NCBI GenBank assembly: GCA_020248265.1
Contig: JADCHX010000021.1
Location: forward strand, 1 to 64,000
Source: Rhodocyclaceae bacterium
Lineage (GTDB): Bacteria > Pseudomonadota > Gammaproteobacteria > Burkholderiales > CAIKXV01
Direction of reading: 5' to 3'
Length of the DNA stretch: 64,000 bases
Every line of letters begins with the position of its first letter. Position 1 is the first letter of the stretch. Made by a program: the position numbers and the translations under genes. The notes under the pieces are model-generated. The model did no database searches. It had not been told where the DNA came from and worked only from the letters and a program-made list of their open reading frames with translations. Shown here in pieces: positions 8,113 through 19,615 of this stretch.

Positions 8113-9237
8113 TCAGGCGTCCGGCCACACCGAACGTGCGGTCTCGACCAGCAGGCGCAGCTTGGCGAACTGCTGGTCGGCCGTCATCACGGTGTTGCCG
8201 ACGTTGCCGGAGAAGCCGCACTGCGGGCTCAGGCACAGCCGGTCCAGCGAGACGAAGGCCGAGGCCTCCTGGATGCGCGCGCGCAGCATCTCCGGCTGCT
8301 CGAGGTCAGGCGACTTGGTCGTTACCAGGCCGAGTGCCACGGTCTTGTCCTCGGGCATGTACTTGAGCGCGTCGATCGGGCCCGCGCGCGGGCTGTCGAA
8401 CTCGAGGAAGTAGAAGCGCGCATCGAGCCGCCGGAACAGCTGGTCGGCCATGAACTCGTAGCCGGCATCGGCCTGCCAGAAGCCGAGGCGGTTGCCGCGG
8501 CAGACATGGATGCCGACGGTCATGCCCGCTGGTGCGGTGGCGATCACCGCGTTGATCACCTCGACATAGGTCTCGACCAGCTTGCGCCAGTCTTCGCCGC
8601 GCCGTTCCAGAACGGCCCGTATCTCAGGGTCGCCGAACTTCACCAGCGAGGTCTCGTCGATCTGCAGATAGGTGCAGCCGGCGGCATGCAGCGCGGCGAA
8701 CTCCTGGCGGTAGACCTCGATCACGTCGGCCCAGAAGCCGTCGAGCGAGCTGTAGGCATCGCGCAGGATGGCATCGTTGCCGCCCATGAAGTGCAGCACG
8801 ATCGGCGAGGGCACCGTCATCTTCGGCGTGCACTGCGTGATCGAGCGCACGAACGCGAGGTGTTCGGCGAAGATCGGACCGGTCCAGCGCAGCGGCTTGT
8901 GGATGACGAGCTTCTCGACCGGGATGGTGTCGCCCCTGGCATTGCGATGGACGAAGTCGCCCGGCTCCGCCTTCAGGCCGCCCGATCCGAGCGCCTTGCG
9001 GAAGAAATCCACGATGTAGTTCTGCCGGCGGAACTCGCCGTCGCTCACCACGCGCAGGCCGGCCGCTTCCTGCCGCGCGACCACTTCGCGGATGGCCTCG
9101 TCCTCGATGACGCGCAGTTCGTCGTCCGACAGCAGGCGCTTGCGGCGCTGCTCGCGTGCTTCGATGAGATGGGCGGGCCGCAGCAGGCTGCCGACCTGGT
9201 CGGCGCGGAACGGGGGGGCATGCGGCACGGCAATCAT
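8113..9237 (-). CDS. MetE C-terminal-like (cobalamin-independent) methyltransferase
   Basis: A 374-residue single-domain TIM barrel like the C-terminal half of MetE (COG0620). Visible markers are FRADQVGSLLRP at the N-terminus, VSDGEFRRQNYI, the strand QIDETSLV and HVCRGN with the zinc-ligand His and Cys. The late Cys lies in LCLSPQCGFSGN. It lacks the N-terminal MetE domain, so it is not a standard methionine synthase. Such stand-alone proteins are thought to move methyl groups between small thiols or to demethylate other substrates. It is the first gene of a two-gene operon with a Bug protein and is divergent from the aconitase gene. Confidence 0.82.
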   Translation of the reverse strand: MIAVPHAPPFRADQVGSLLRPAHLIEAREQRRKRLLSDDELRVIEDEAIREVVARQEAAGLRVVSDGEFRRQNYIVDFFRKALGSGGLKAEPGDFVHRNARGDTIPVEKLVIHKPLRWTGPIFAEHLAFVRSITQCTPKMTVPSPIVLHFMGGNDAILRDAYSSLDGFWADVIEVYRQEFAALHAAGCTYLQIDETSLVKFGDPEIRAVLERRGEDWRKLVETYVEVINAVIATAPAGMTVGIHVCRGNRLGFWQADAGYEFMADQLFRRLDARFYFLEFDSPRAGPIDALKYMPEDKTVALGLVTTKSPDLEQPEMLRARIQEASAFVSLDRLCLSPQCGFSGNVGNTVMTADQQFAKLRLLVETARSVWPDA

Positions 9238-9393
9238 CTTCTACCCTTCGTCTTCTCGGTGCGGTTTCACTCGTCGGCAATGTAACCCATGACCGTTCGA
9301 TACGCAGGCCGTGAGGCGCTAGAATCTCCGCGTCGCAGCAGGCGCCGCAGATGTCGAACCGATCGACGCAGCCGCCTGCGCTGAGGAGGATGA

Positions 9394-12110
<2,717 letters not shown>

Positions 12111-12114
<4 letters not shown>

Positions 12115-13106
12115 ATCGTCTTGATCTTCGTTCCGCTGCTGCCTTCCTGCTGCTGGCGCCCTGCGCGGGCACTGCCCTCGCGCAGCCTGCGCAGTCCGCT
12201 CAGTTCGACTACCCGGTGAAGTCGGTCCTGTTCATGGTGCCGCAGGCGGCTGGCGGCTCTACCGACACGCTCGCGCGCCTGATCGGCCAGCGGCTGGGCG
12301 ATGCGCTGGGCGTGACCGTGGTGATCGAGAACCGTCCCGGCGCGAACGGCATCATCGGCACCGAGGCCGCGCTCAAGGCCGCGCCCAATGGTGGCACGCT
12401 GATCGTCAGCGGCACCGGCATCATGGCGATCAACCCGGCGCTGTACCCGAAGCTGTCCTACGACCCGGTGCGCAACTTCGTGGCGGTGGCCAACTTCGGC
12501 TACTCGACCAGCGTGCTGGTCGCCCACCCGTCGCTGCCGGTGAAGACCATCGCCGACGTGATCGCACTGGCGAAGAAGAAGCCCGGGGCGATCAAGTACG
12601 CATCGGCTGGCGTGGGCAGCTCGCCGCACCTGTCGGCGGCGCTGTTCCAGCACCTGTCGGGGGTAGACGTCCTGCACGTGCCGTACAAGGGTAGTACGCC
12701 CGGCGTGAGCGCGACGCTGACCGGCGAGACCGAGATCATGTTCACCGGTGTCGCGTCGGCGCTGTCGTTCATAAAGGCCGGACGCCTGCGCCCGATCTCG
12801 ATCAACGGGCCGCGGCGCAGCCCCGCGCTGCCGATCGTGCCCACCGCCGGGGAGTCGGGCCTGCCCGGTTTCGAGGCGGACTTCTGGATCGGCCTGTTCG
12901 CACCGGCCGGCCTGCCGCGGCCGCTGGTCACGCGGCTCAACACGGAAGTGAACCGCATCCTCACCGCCGATGGCATGCGCGAGCGGCTGGGTGAGCTGGG
13001 CGTCGATGCCGTGCCGGGGACGCCGGAGCAGTTCGCGGAGCTGCTGGTGAAGGACATAGACCGCTGGGCGAAGGCGGTGAAGGCGGCGGGGTTGAAGGGG
13101 GAGTAG
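12111..13106 (+). CDS. Bug-family substrate-binding protein
   Basis: A 331-residue protein with signal peptide (cleavage near GTALAQ) and Bug landmarks KSVLFMVPQAAGGSTDTLAR, ENRPGANGIIGTEA, HVPYKGSTPG and LPIVPTAGESG. The usual PDGYTL is replaced by PNGGTLI. It starts in an ATGA overlap with the aconitase stop, so it is co-translated with it. A tricarboxylate ligand such as citrate would make sense in this context; that is inference only. Confidence 0.9.
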
Positions 13107-13242
13107 ATCGGCCGGGGCGGCTAAGGGCTGGATCACAATTCCGCAGTGTGTGCGCAACCCCCCCCTCCAGGTGTGGCCGGGAGGCCTGTTTCCGGCGATA
13201 AGCCAAGCATTCCCGGATCGCTCCCTCAGCCCCTCGCTGCTA

Positions 13243-13250
13243 GACTAGTC
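13243..13250. promoter_or_regulatory. GACTAGTC palindrome upstream of Phd/VapC module
   Basis: The perfect 8-bp palindrome GACTAGTC lies 33 bp before the antitoxin start in an otherwise GC-rich gap. Placement and symmetry suggest an antitoxin operator site, but no second copy was found. Confidence 0.3.
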
Positions 13251-13282
13251 AGTCGTATGGTCAGATAGTAGCGGGAGGCGTG

Positions 13283-13540
13283 ATGGAATCCTGGCCTGTG
13301 CAGGACGCAAAGGCGCGGTTCAGCGAGATGCTGGATGCCTGTCTCAATGGGGGACCGCAACTCGTCACGCGTCGCGGGGTTGAAGCCGCGGTGCTCGTTC
13401 CTGTGAAGGAATGGCGGCGGCTGCAATCCGCAGCACGCCCTTCGATCAAGCAGTTGCTGCTGAGCGACGAGGCCCGCCACGAGTTCCGGTTACCCGACCG
13501 CGGTAGTGCGCGGCGTCGTACTCCAGTCGACTCGTTGTAG
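13283..13540 (+). CDS. Phd/YefM-type antitoxin
   Basis: An 85-residue protein: MESWPVQDAKARFSEMLDACL is the family N-terminus, followed by LVTRRGVEAAVLVPVKEW. The C-terminus is short and basic. ATG 13283 is preferred to GTG 13280 on spacing from GGGAGG at 13273-13278. It is paired with a PIN toxin rather than Doc or RelE; such mixed pairs are known in proteobacteria. The toxin gene begins 8 bases after its stop. Confidence 0.85.
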   Translation: MESWPVQDAKARFSEMLDACLNGGPQLVTRRGVEAAVLVPVKEWRRLQSAARPSIKQLLLSDEARHEFRLPDRGSARRRTPVDSL

Positions 13541-13548
13541 GAAGCCGG

Positions 13549-13989
13549 ATGTTCCTGATCGACACGAACGTCGTCTCGGAGCTACGTCGCCCGCGGCCGA
13601 GCCTCGCGGTTGTAGCCTGGCTGGAAACCGTGGATGAGTCCGAGCTCTTTCTGAGTGCAATGACGCTTGGAGAGCTTCAGGCTGGCATCGAGCTGACGCG
13701 GGTGCAGGATCTGGTGAAAGCAGCCGAAATAGAGGGCTGGCTCGAACAGTTGGCCGTGGCCTGGAACGTCCTGCCACTGGATGGCGCCGTCTGTCGCGCC
13801 TGGGGCCGCCTCATGCACAGGCGCTCCGACACGCTGCTCGAGGACGCATTGATCGCAGCTACTGCGCTCGTGCATGGATTGACGGTGGTGACCCGAAACG
13901 TTGCGGATTTCCGTGTGTTCGGTGTGTCCGTCTTCGACCCGTTCAAAGACAGCGCCTACCAGTCAGGCACAGCGCGACGAAAACGGTGA
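13549..13989 (+). CDS. PIN-domain toxin (VapC/FitB type)
   Basis: A 146-residue PIN protein with FLIDTNVVSELRRPRP, AMTLGELQAGIEL, LLEDALIAATAL and VVTRNVADFRVFGV. The LIDTNVVSELR and RNVADF segments resemble FitB and the PIN toxins that pair with Phd-type antitoxins. All acidic residues needed for Mg2+-dependent RNase activity are visible. It forms a TA operon with the antitoxin 8 bp upstream. Confidence 0.9.
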   Translation: MFLIDTNVVSELRRPRPSLAVVAWLETVDESELFLSAMTLGELQAGIELTRVQDLVKAAEIEGWLEQLAVAWNVLPLDGAVCRAWGRLMHRRSDTLLEDALIAATALVHGLTVVTRNVADFRVFGVSVFDPFKDSAYQSGTARRKR

Positions 13990-14153
13990 GGCGACGTATC
14001 GGTGTCTGCCTGTGTCCGGCGGCCAACAGGCATTCTGCCAGTCGATGGGAGGCGCTGGACGCGTCGTTGGCCTGCGTCTTGCTCTTCTCAGCAGTATCCC
14101 GGTACGTCCCTGTACCATCCTTCCAACGTGATCCGTCGACAGGTCTTCCGCAC

Positions 14154-15119
14154 ATGTCTGCCTCTTCGTTCGTCACCGCCCTCGCTGCCGCCGTCGCTGC
14201 AGCCTTCGCCGCAGCGCCCGCCCTGGCGCAATCCTGGCCCGAGAAGCCCATGCGCATCATCGTGCCCTGGGCGCCCGGGGGCAGTACCGACATCGTCGGT
14301 CGCCTGCTCGCGTCCGACCTGTCGAAGCGCTTCGGGCAGAACGTGGTGATCGAGAACCGCGCCGGTGCTGGGTCGATCGTCGGCCTGGAGTTCGCCTCGG
14401 CGGCCGCGCCCGACGGCTACACCTGGATGCTCACCTCCACCGGCTACGGCTTCATCATCCAGAAGGCGAAGGTCGACCTCGTCAACAGCTTCGCGCCAGT
14501 GGCGATGATCGGCACCAGCGACAGCGCGCTGGTGGTGCATCCGAGCTTTCCGGCGGCCAACGTGAAGGAACTGATCGCGCTCGCGCGCAAGCGGCCAGGC
14601 GAGATCAACTATGCCTCGTCGGGCATCGGCGGCTTCCCGCACCTGAACACCGAACTGTTCATGCTGCTGTCGAAGACCCGGATGACGCATGTGCCGTTCA
14701 AGGGTGGCGGGCCGGCGCTCGCCGACAACGTGGCTGGCAACTCGCAGTTGCAGATCGGCTCTCTGCCTGGCGCGCTGCCGTTCATCAAGAGCGGCCGGCT
14801 GCGCCTGATCGCCATGGGCGGGCCGAAGCGCAACCCGGCCTTCCCCGACGTGCCCACCATCAACGAGTCGGGCCTGCCGGGCTACGAGTCGCAGATCTGG
14901 TTCGGCCTGTTCGCGCCGCGCGCCACGCCGGCGGGCATCATCGGCCAGATGCATGGTGCGATCAACGCGCTGCTCGAGATGCCCGACATGGTGCGCCGTC
15001 TCGACGAGCAGGGCGTGGTGACGTCGCGCCGAACCACCGCCGAGTTCGCGAAGCTGATGGAAGTCGAGACCGCGAAGTGGGCGAAGGTGATCAAGGCGGG
15101 GAACGTCGTTGGCGAGTGA
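14154..15119 (+). CDS. Bug-family substrate-binding protein
   Basis: A 321-residue protein starting MSASSFVTALAAAVAAAFAAAP with cleavage near ALAQS. Bug landmarks: KPMRIIVPWAPGGSTDIVGR, ENRAGAGSIVGLEFA, PDGYTWML, HVPFKGGGPA and FPDVPTINESG. ATG 14154 is chosen because it gives a clean signal peptide; the frame is open further upstream to 13986 but that part would be a non-conserved extension. It lies 67 bp before another Bug gene on the same strand, so two different binding proteins are probably co-transcribed. Confidence 0.9.
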   Translation: MSASSFVTALAAAVAAAFAAAPALAQSWPEKPMRIIVPWAPGGSTDIVGRLLASDLSKRFGQNVVIENRAGAGSIVGLEFASAAAPDGYTWMLTSTGYGFIIQKAKVDLVNSFAPVAMIGTSDSALVVHPSFPAANVKELIALARKRPGEINYASSGIGGFPHLNTELFMLLSKTRMTHVPFKGGGPALADNVAGNSQLQIGSLPGALPFIKSGRLRLIAMGGPKRNPAFPDVPTINESGLPGYESQIWFGLFAPRATPAGIIGQMHGAINALLEMPDMVRRLDEQGVVTSRRTTAEFAKLMEVETAKWAKVIKAGNVVGE

Positions 15120-15186
15120 CCTTTGCGGACGGAACGCTCCTGAACGGGCGCGGCTGGCTGAGCGTGCCCAATCCTGAGGTCTGAAG

Positions 15187-16176
15187 ATGAACGTGAGAAC
15201 CGGCGCCGCAGCACTGCGCACGTTGTTGATCGCATTTGCCCCCGCAATCGCCGGTCTGGTGCACGCTCAGGAGACCTGGCCGTCGCGGCCGATTACGCTG
15301 ATCGTGCCATTCCCGCCCGGTGGCGCGGGCGACATCGTCGCCCGGCCGCTGGCGAACCAGCTCGACCGTCTGTTCAAGCAGCCGGTCATCGTCACCAACC
15401 GTCCCGGGGCCGCAGGTGCGATCGGCACCGCCGCGGCGGCTGCATCGAAGCCCGACGGCTACACGCTGCTGGTGACCATCTCCTCGTTCAGCACGGTGCC
15501 CGAGGTCGATGCGCTGTTCAAGCGGCCGCAGGCCTTCACCCGCGAGCAGTTCATCCCGATCGCGCGTCTCACCGCCGATCCACCGCTGCTGGTGGCCAAC
15601 CCGGCGGCGCAGTGGCGCTCGGTGAAGGAACTGGTGGCCGCCGCGCGCAAGCGGCCGGGCGAGATGTTCTATGCGCACTCGGGCCTGTATGCGCCCCAGC
15701 ATACGGCGATGGAGATCTTCGCCACTGCGGCGGGCATCCGGCTGCAGGATGTTCCGTATGTGGGCGGTGCGCCTGCGATGGCGGCGGTGCTCGGCGGGCA
15801 TGCCACCATGCTTGCCGCCTCGCCTGCCCTGTCCTCGCCGCATGTGAAGGCCGGCAAGGTGCGTGTCTACGGCACCTGGGGTGCTGAACGCAATGCGCTC
15901 TACCCGGATGTGCCGACGCTGATCGAGCTGGGCTACAAGGCCGAGTTCTACAACTGGACGGGGGTCTTCGCAGTACGCGGCACGCCCGAGCCGGTCGTGC
16001 GCCAGTTGCGCGACGCGGTGCGCCAGGTGGTCACCGGCGAGGAATACCGGTCGGCGATGTCCAGGGTGCTGACGCCGGTGGCCTTCCAGGATTCGCCGGA
16101 GTTCCAGAAGTTCCTCGAGGTGGACGCGCGACGGGTGAGCGAGGCGATCCGGACGATGCGCAAGCCGGCGGAGTAG
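15187..16176 (+). CDS. Bug-family substrate-binding protein
   Basis: A 329-residue protein; signal peptide ends near GLVHAQE. Landmarks are PITLIVPFPPGGAGDIVAR, TNRPGAAGAIGTAA, PDGYTLLV, DVPYVGGAPA and YPDVPTLIELG. The PYVGGAP replaces the usual PYKG, and the lid after PDGYTLLV is longer and carries RPQAFTREQFIPI. These differences from the gene upstream suggest a different ligand. It ends just before a convergent methyltransferase gene. Confidence 0.9.
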   Translation: MNVRTGAAALRTLLIAFAPAIAGLVHAQETWPSRPITLIVPFPPGGAGDIVARPLANQLDRLFKQPVIVTNRPGAAGAIGTAAAAASKPDGYTLLVTISSFSTVPEVDALFKRPQAFTREQFIPIARLTADPPLLVANPAAQWRSVKELVAAARKRPGEMFYAHSGLYAPQHTAMEIFATAAGIRLQDVPYVGGAPAMAAVLGGHATMLAASPALSSPHVKAGKVRVYGTWGAERNALYPDVPTLIELGYKAEFYNWTGVFAVRGTPEPVVRQLRDAVRQVVTGEEYRSAMSRVLTPVAFQDSPEFQKFLEVDARRVSEAIRTMRKPAE

Positions 16177-16206
16177 GCAGGGCGCAGCGGCGGGGCGCAC
16201 CGGACG

Positions 16207-16731
16207 TCATCGCCGGGCGGCGATCCGCTGCACCAACGCAGGCTTCGGACGGTCGACTTCGCCCTCTTCGAACGCGACCACCGTCAGCCCGGAGAACGCC
16301 TCGCGCAGCTCGCCCGGCCGCAGCAGGAACTCAGGATTCGTCGGGCGGCCGAAGCGCTCGTTGCCGACCATGAACGTCTCGTAGATCAGCAGTCCGCCCT
16401 CGGCGAGCGCGCCTGCGATCCGCGGGAACAGCGGACGGTGCAGGTAGTTCGTGACCACGATCGCGGCGAAGCGCCGCTCGCCCAGCGGCCACGGGCTGCC
16501 GTCTTCGAGGTCGGCCTCGATGAACTCGACGCCGGGCAGGTTGCACAGATCGTCCGGTCCTCCCGTGCCGGGCCGCTGGCGATCGACCGCGACCACCAGC
16601 AGGCCGCGCGCGGCGAACCAGCGGGCGTGACGACCGCTGCCGCAGGCGAGGTCCAGCACAGGGCCGGTGGTGACCTCGGCACCCCAGCGGGTCACCCAGG
16701 GCGAGGGGGAAGCAGGTACGTGGGTGGTCAT
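16207..16731 (-). CDS. Class I SAM-dependent methyltransferase
   Basis: A 174-residue Rossmann-type methyltransferase. Motif I is VLDLACGSGRHARWFA, motif II VVAVDRQ, and EADLEDGSPWPLG with AAIVVTNYLHRPL forms motifs III-IV. It is short and close to the TehB/COG2227 group acting on small molecules; the substrate is unknown. It is a monocistronic gene converging with a Bug gene and divergent from an AbrB/MazF module. Confidence 0.82.
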   Translation of the reverse strand: MTTHVPASPSPWVTRWGAEVTTGPVLDLACGSGRHARWFAARGLLVVAVDRQRPGTGGPDDLCNLPGVEFIEADLEDGSPWPLGERRFAAIVVTNYLHRPLFPRIAGALAEGGLLIYETFMVGNERFGRPTNPEFLLRPGELREAFSGLTVVAFEEGEVDRPKPALVQRIAARR

Positions 16732-16823
16732 GCAGGCGGCGTCCCGTCCAGGTCTGGGTGGTACGGCAGGGAGGAGAAGCGTAAAGTAATGACAGTAAGA
16801 ACGACATTACAGGGAAGCCTTCC

Positions 16824-17054
16824 ATGCTGGCTATCGCAAAGATCACTGCCAAAGGGCAGACGACGATCCCGCAGGATGTCCGGGCCGCGCTGAACGTGTC
16901 GCCCGGCGATCTGATCGCGTGGGAAGTGGGCACGGACGGTACTGCCGTCGTCCGGCGTGTTAAGCCGATGGATGTCGAGTATCTGCGTGCGGTGCAGGGC
17001 ACCCTGGTGGAATGGGCAGGCGCTGCCGACGAAAAAGCGTACCGTGACTTTTGA
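16824..17054 (+). CDS. AbrB-family antitoxin
   Basis: A 76-residue protein with the SpoVT/AbrB swapped-hairpin domain: ITAKGQTTIPQDVRAALNVSPGDLIAWE, then AVVRRVKP. This DNA-binding antitoxin is typical of MazE/PrlF-like partners. The C-terminal tail VEWAGAADEKAYRDF neutralises the toxin. Its last 11 bases overlap the toxin gene, which supports a coupled TA operon. Confidence 0.85.
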   Translation: MLAIAKITAKGQTTIPQDVRAALNVSPGDLIAWEVGTDGTAVVRRVKPMDVEYLRAVQGTLVEWAGAADEKAYRDF

Positions 17055-17382
17055 ACGTTATGCGGTGGTTCGGGTGCCGTTTCCGTTCACCGACCGGAAC
17101 GCCAGCAAGAATCGCCCGGCACTTGTCCTGTCGGATGCGGACGCCTTCAACACTGCGGCGGGCCACGCGGTAATGGCCATGATCACTTCCCAGGACAATT
17201 CGCCCTGGCCGCTCGACTGCGTGGTGACCGATCTGGCCGCAGCCGGACTGCCAGCGCCGTCTCGCGTTCGATTCAAGCTGTTCACGCTCGACCATCGCCT
17301 TGTGCGCGGGGTTGTCGGACGTCTTTCGTCGGACGACATCGTGCCGGTGCGCAGGGCATTGGCTCGGTTGATGGGTGACTGA
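17044..17382 (+). CDS. MazF/PemK-family toxin
   Basis: A 112-residue protein of the MazF/PemK SH3-like fold: RYAVVRVPFPFTDRNASKNRPALVLSD, MAMITSQD and the C-terminal LVRGVVGRLSSDDIVPVRRAL. These enzymes cleave mRNA at short recognition sequences. GTG 17044 is chosen because it puts RYAVVRVPFPF at the N-terminus as in the family and overlaps the antitoxin by 11 bp. It runs into the acyl-CoA synthetase gene with almost no gap. Confidence 0.85.
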   Translation: MTFERYAVVRVPFPFTDRNASKNRPALVLSDADAFNTAAGHAVMAMITSQDNSPWPLDCVVTDLAAAGLPAPSRVRFKLFTLDHRLVRGVVGRLSSDDIVPVRRALARLMGD

Positions 17383-17389
17383 TCACTGC

Positions 17390-19615
17390 ATGTCCCTCTC
17401 CCGATACCTCCTCTCCCCCCGCGGCATAGCCATCGTCGGCGCCAGTGGCGACATCACGCGCTTCGGCGGCCAGACCATCCGCGCGCTGAACACTTCGGGC
17501 TATACCGGCGGCGTGTATCCGGTGAACCCGAAGTACGACGAGATCGATGGCCGCCGGTCGTATGCGTCCGTCTCCGCGATCGACGGATTGTGCGATCTGG
17601 CGGTGATCGCGCTGCCGGCCGCGCATGTCGCCAGCGTGGTCGCCGAGTGCGGGCGCAAGGGCATCGGCCATGCGGTGGTGCTGGGTGGCGGCTTCCGCGA
17701 GATCGGACCAGAGGGTGAGCGCCTGGAGCAGGAGATGCTGGCTGCGGCGCGCGACGGCGGCGTGCGGTTGATCGGCCCGAACTGCATCGGCCTGGTGAAC
17801 GTGCATGCGAACGTCGTGGCCGCCTTTGGCAGCCTCACGCGTCCGCCGAAGCTGCAGCCGGGTGGGGTGTCGGTGGCGGTGCAGAGCGGCGGCTTCGGCA
17901 TGAGCGTGGTGATCCAGGCGGCGATGGCCGGCGTCGGCTTCCGCCATGTGGTCGCGACCGGCAGCGAGTCGGACATCACGATGCCGGAACTGCTCGATCA
18001 CTACGTCGACGATCCGCAGACGAAGGTGATCTTTGCCTACATCGAGGGCGTGGCCGATGGCCGTGCGCTGATGGCTGCACTCGACCGCGCGCTGGAGGCC
18101 GGCAAGCCGGTGGTGGTCTGGAAGGCGGGCAAGACCGGGCAGGGTGCGCGTGCCGCAGCTTCGCATACCGCCAACCTCACCAGTACCTATGCGGTGTACC
18201 GGGCGGCGCTGCGCCAGTGCGGCGTGGTCGAGGTGTCGAGCGCGGAGCAGGTGGTGGACTTCCTGGTGGGTCAGTCGGGCGGGTCGCTGCAGTCGGCCGG
18301 CACGGCGCAGGTGGCGCAGCCGTCCTGGCCGGCGCGCGTGGCGCGCGGGCGCAACGTCGCGATCGTCACCAACACCGGTGGCTCCGCCGTGGTGTTCGCC
18401 GATGCCGCGGACGAGGCGCGCCTGGTCCTCGCGCCGCTGGGCGAGGCGACCCAGGCGCGGCTGCGCGAACTGCTGCCGCCGCTGGCGGCGGTGGGCAACC
18501 CGGTGGATACCACTGCGGGCTATCCGCGACCGGAGCACGAGGCATCGTTCCGCGCCGCGTTCGAGACGCTGCTCGCCGACCCCGAGGTGCACCAGCTGTG
18601 CGTGCTGTTCGGCACGATCATGGGTCCGTCGTTCGCGCTGGCCGCACGCGTGCTGGCCGAGGCGGCGGTCAAGTTCGACAAGCCGGTGTTCGCGGTGTCG
18701 GCGGTGCCGGCCTCGATATCCAGTGTCGGACACGAGTTCTTCGCCGGTGCGGGCATCCCGCTGCTTTCCTCGCCCAACCGTGCGGCGCAGGTGATGGGCC
18801 AGCTTGCCGACTTCGCGCAGGCGCGTGCGCGCCATGCAGCGTCGCGTGCGGCACCGGAGATGCCTGCCGGCCTTGCGCAGCATACGCTGCCAGCGGGCGA
18901 TGTCGCGCTCGATGAACACGAGGGCAAGGCGCTGCTGCGCGCGGCGGGCATCCCGGTGACGGCCGATGTCTGCATCCCGCTCGATTCACCGCTGCTGCGC
19001 GAGGGCGAGGGCCTGGCGGGCACCGAAACGGTCGGTGAGCGGATTCCCTTTCCGGTCGCGCTCAAGCTGCTGTCGCGCGACATCGCGCACAAGAGCGATA
19101 TCGGCGGGGTGCGGCTCGGCATCCAGGACGTGGCTGAGCTGGCTGAGGCCGGTCGAGCGATGCTTGCTCGCGCGCGCGAAGCGGTGCCGCGCGCGCGGCT
19201 GGGCGGCCTGCTGGCCTGTCCCATGGTCGAGGGCGGCATCGAGGCCATCGTCGGGGTGGTCGACGACGAGACCTTCGGGCCGGTGGTTGCGCTCGGGCTG
19301 GGCGGCGTGTTCGCCGAGACGCTGAAGGACATGGTGTTCCGCATCGCGCCGTTCGGCCTGGACGCGGCGCAGTCGATGGTCGACGAGCTGCGCGGCAGCG
19401 CGCTGTTCGACGGCCAGCGCGGCCGACCACCGGCCGATCGCGAGGCACTGGCCGAGGTACTGGTGCAGGTGTCTGCACTGGCCTGGTCGCTGCGCGGCCG
19501 GCTGTCGGAACTCGACATCAACCCGCTGATCGTACGGTCGCGCGGCGAAGGGGTGGTGGCGGTCGATGCGTTACTGGTGCTGCGCGGCACCTTACGAAGG
19601 AGGCTGCAGTGCTGA
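17390..19615 (+). CDS. NDP-forming acyl-CoA synthetase (acetyl-CoA synthetase family)
   Basis: A 741-residue fused alpha-beta protein. The N-terminal CoA-binding Rossmann domain starts GIAIVGASGD. Ligase domains contain SVAVQSGGFGMSV and the phospho-histidine segment ARAAASHTANL. A C-terminal ATP-grasp domain has PVALKLLSRDIAHKSD and GGVRLG. It should make acyl-CoA from a carboxylic acid, CoA and ATP (releasing ADP), or run in reverse for energy conservation. ATG 17390 is used; GTG 17375 is an alternative. Its stop lies inside the start region of alanine dehydrogenase, so the two are coupled. Confidence 0.88.
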   Translation: MSLSRYLLSPRGIAIVGASGDITRFGGQTIRALNTSGYTGGVYPVNPKYDEIDGRRSYASVSAIDGLCDLAVIALPAAHVASVVAECGRKGIGHAVVLGGGFREIGPEGERLEQEMLAAARDGGVRLIGPNCIGLVNVHANVVAAFGSLTRPPKLQPGGVSVAVQSGGFGMSVVIQAAMAGVGFRHVVATGSESDITMPELLDHYVDDPQTKVIFAYIEGVADGRALMAALDRALEAGKPVVVWKAGKTGQGARAAASHTANLTSTYAVYRAALRQCGVVEVSSAEQVVDFLVGQSGGSLQSAGTAQVAQPSWPARVARGRNVAIVTNTGGSAVVFADAADEARLVLAPLGEATQARLRELLPPLAAVGNPVDTTAGYPRPEHEASFRAAFETLLADPEVHQLCVLFGTIMGPSFALAARVLAEAAVKFDKPVFAVSAVPASISSVGHEFFAGAGIPLLSSPNRAAQVMGQLADFAQARARHAASRAAPEMPAGLAQHTLPAGDVALDEHEGKALLRAAGIPVTADVCIPLDSPLLREGEGLAGTETVGERIPFPVALKLLSRDIAHKSDIGGVRLGIQDVAELAEAGRAMLARAREAVPRARLGGLLACPMVEGGIEAIVGVVDDETFGPVVALGLGGVFAETLKDMVFRIAPFGLDAAQSMVDELRGSALFDGQRGRPPADREALAEVLVQVSALAWSLRGRLSELDINPLIVRSRGEGVVAVDALLVLRGTLRRRLQC

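Noticed and set aside
17282-18919. A 545-codon minus-strand frame opposite the acyl-CoA synthetase
   Set aside because: Shadow of the conserved synthetase frame on the other strand.
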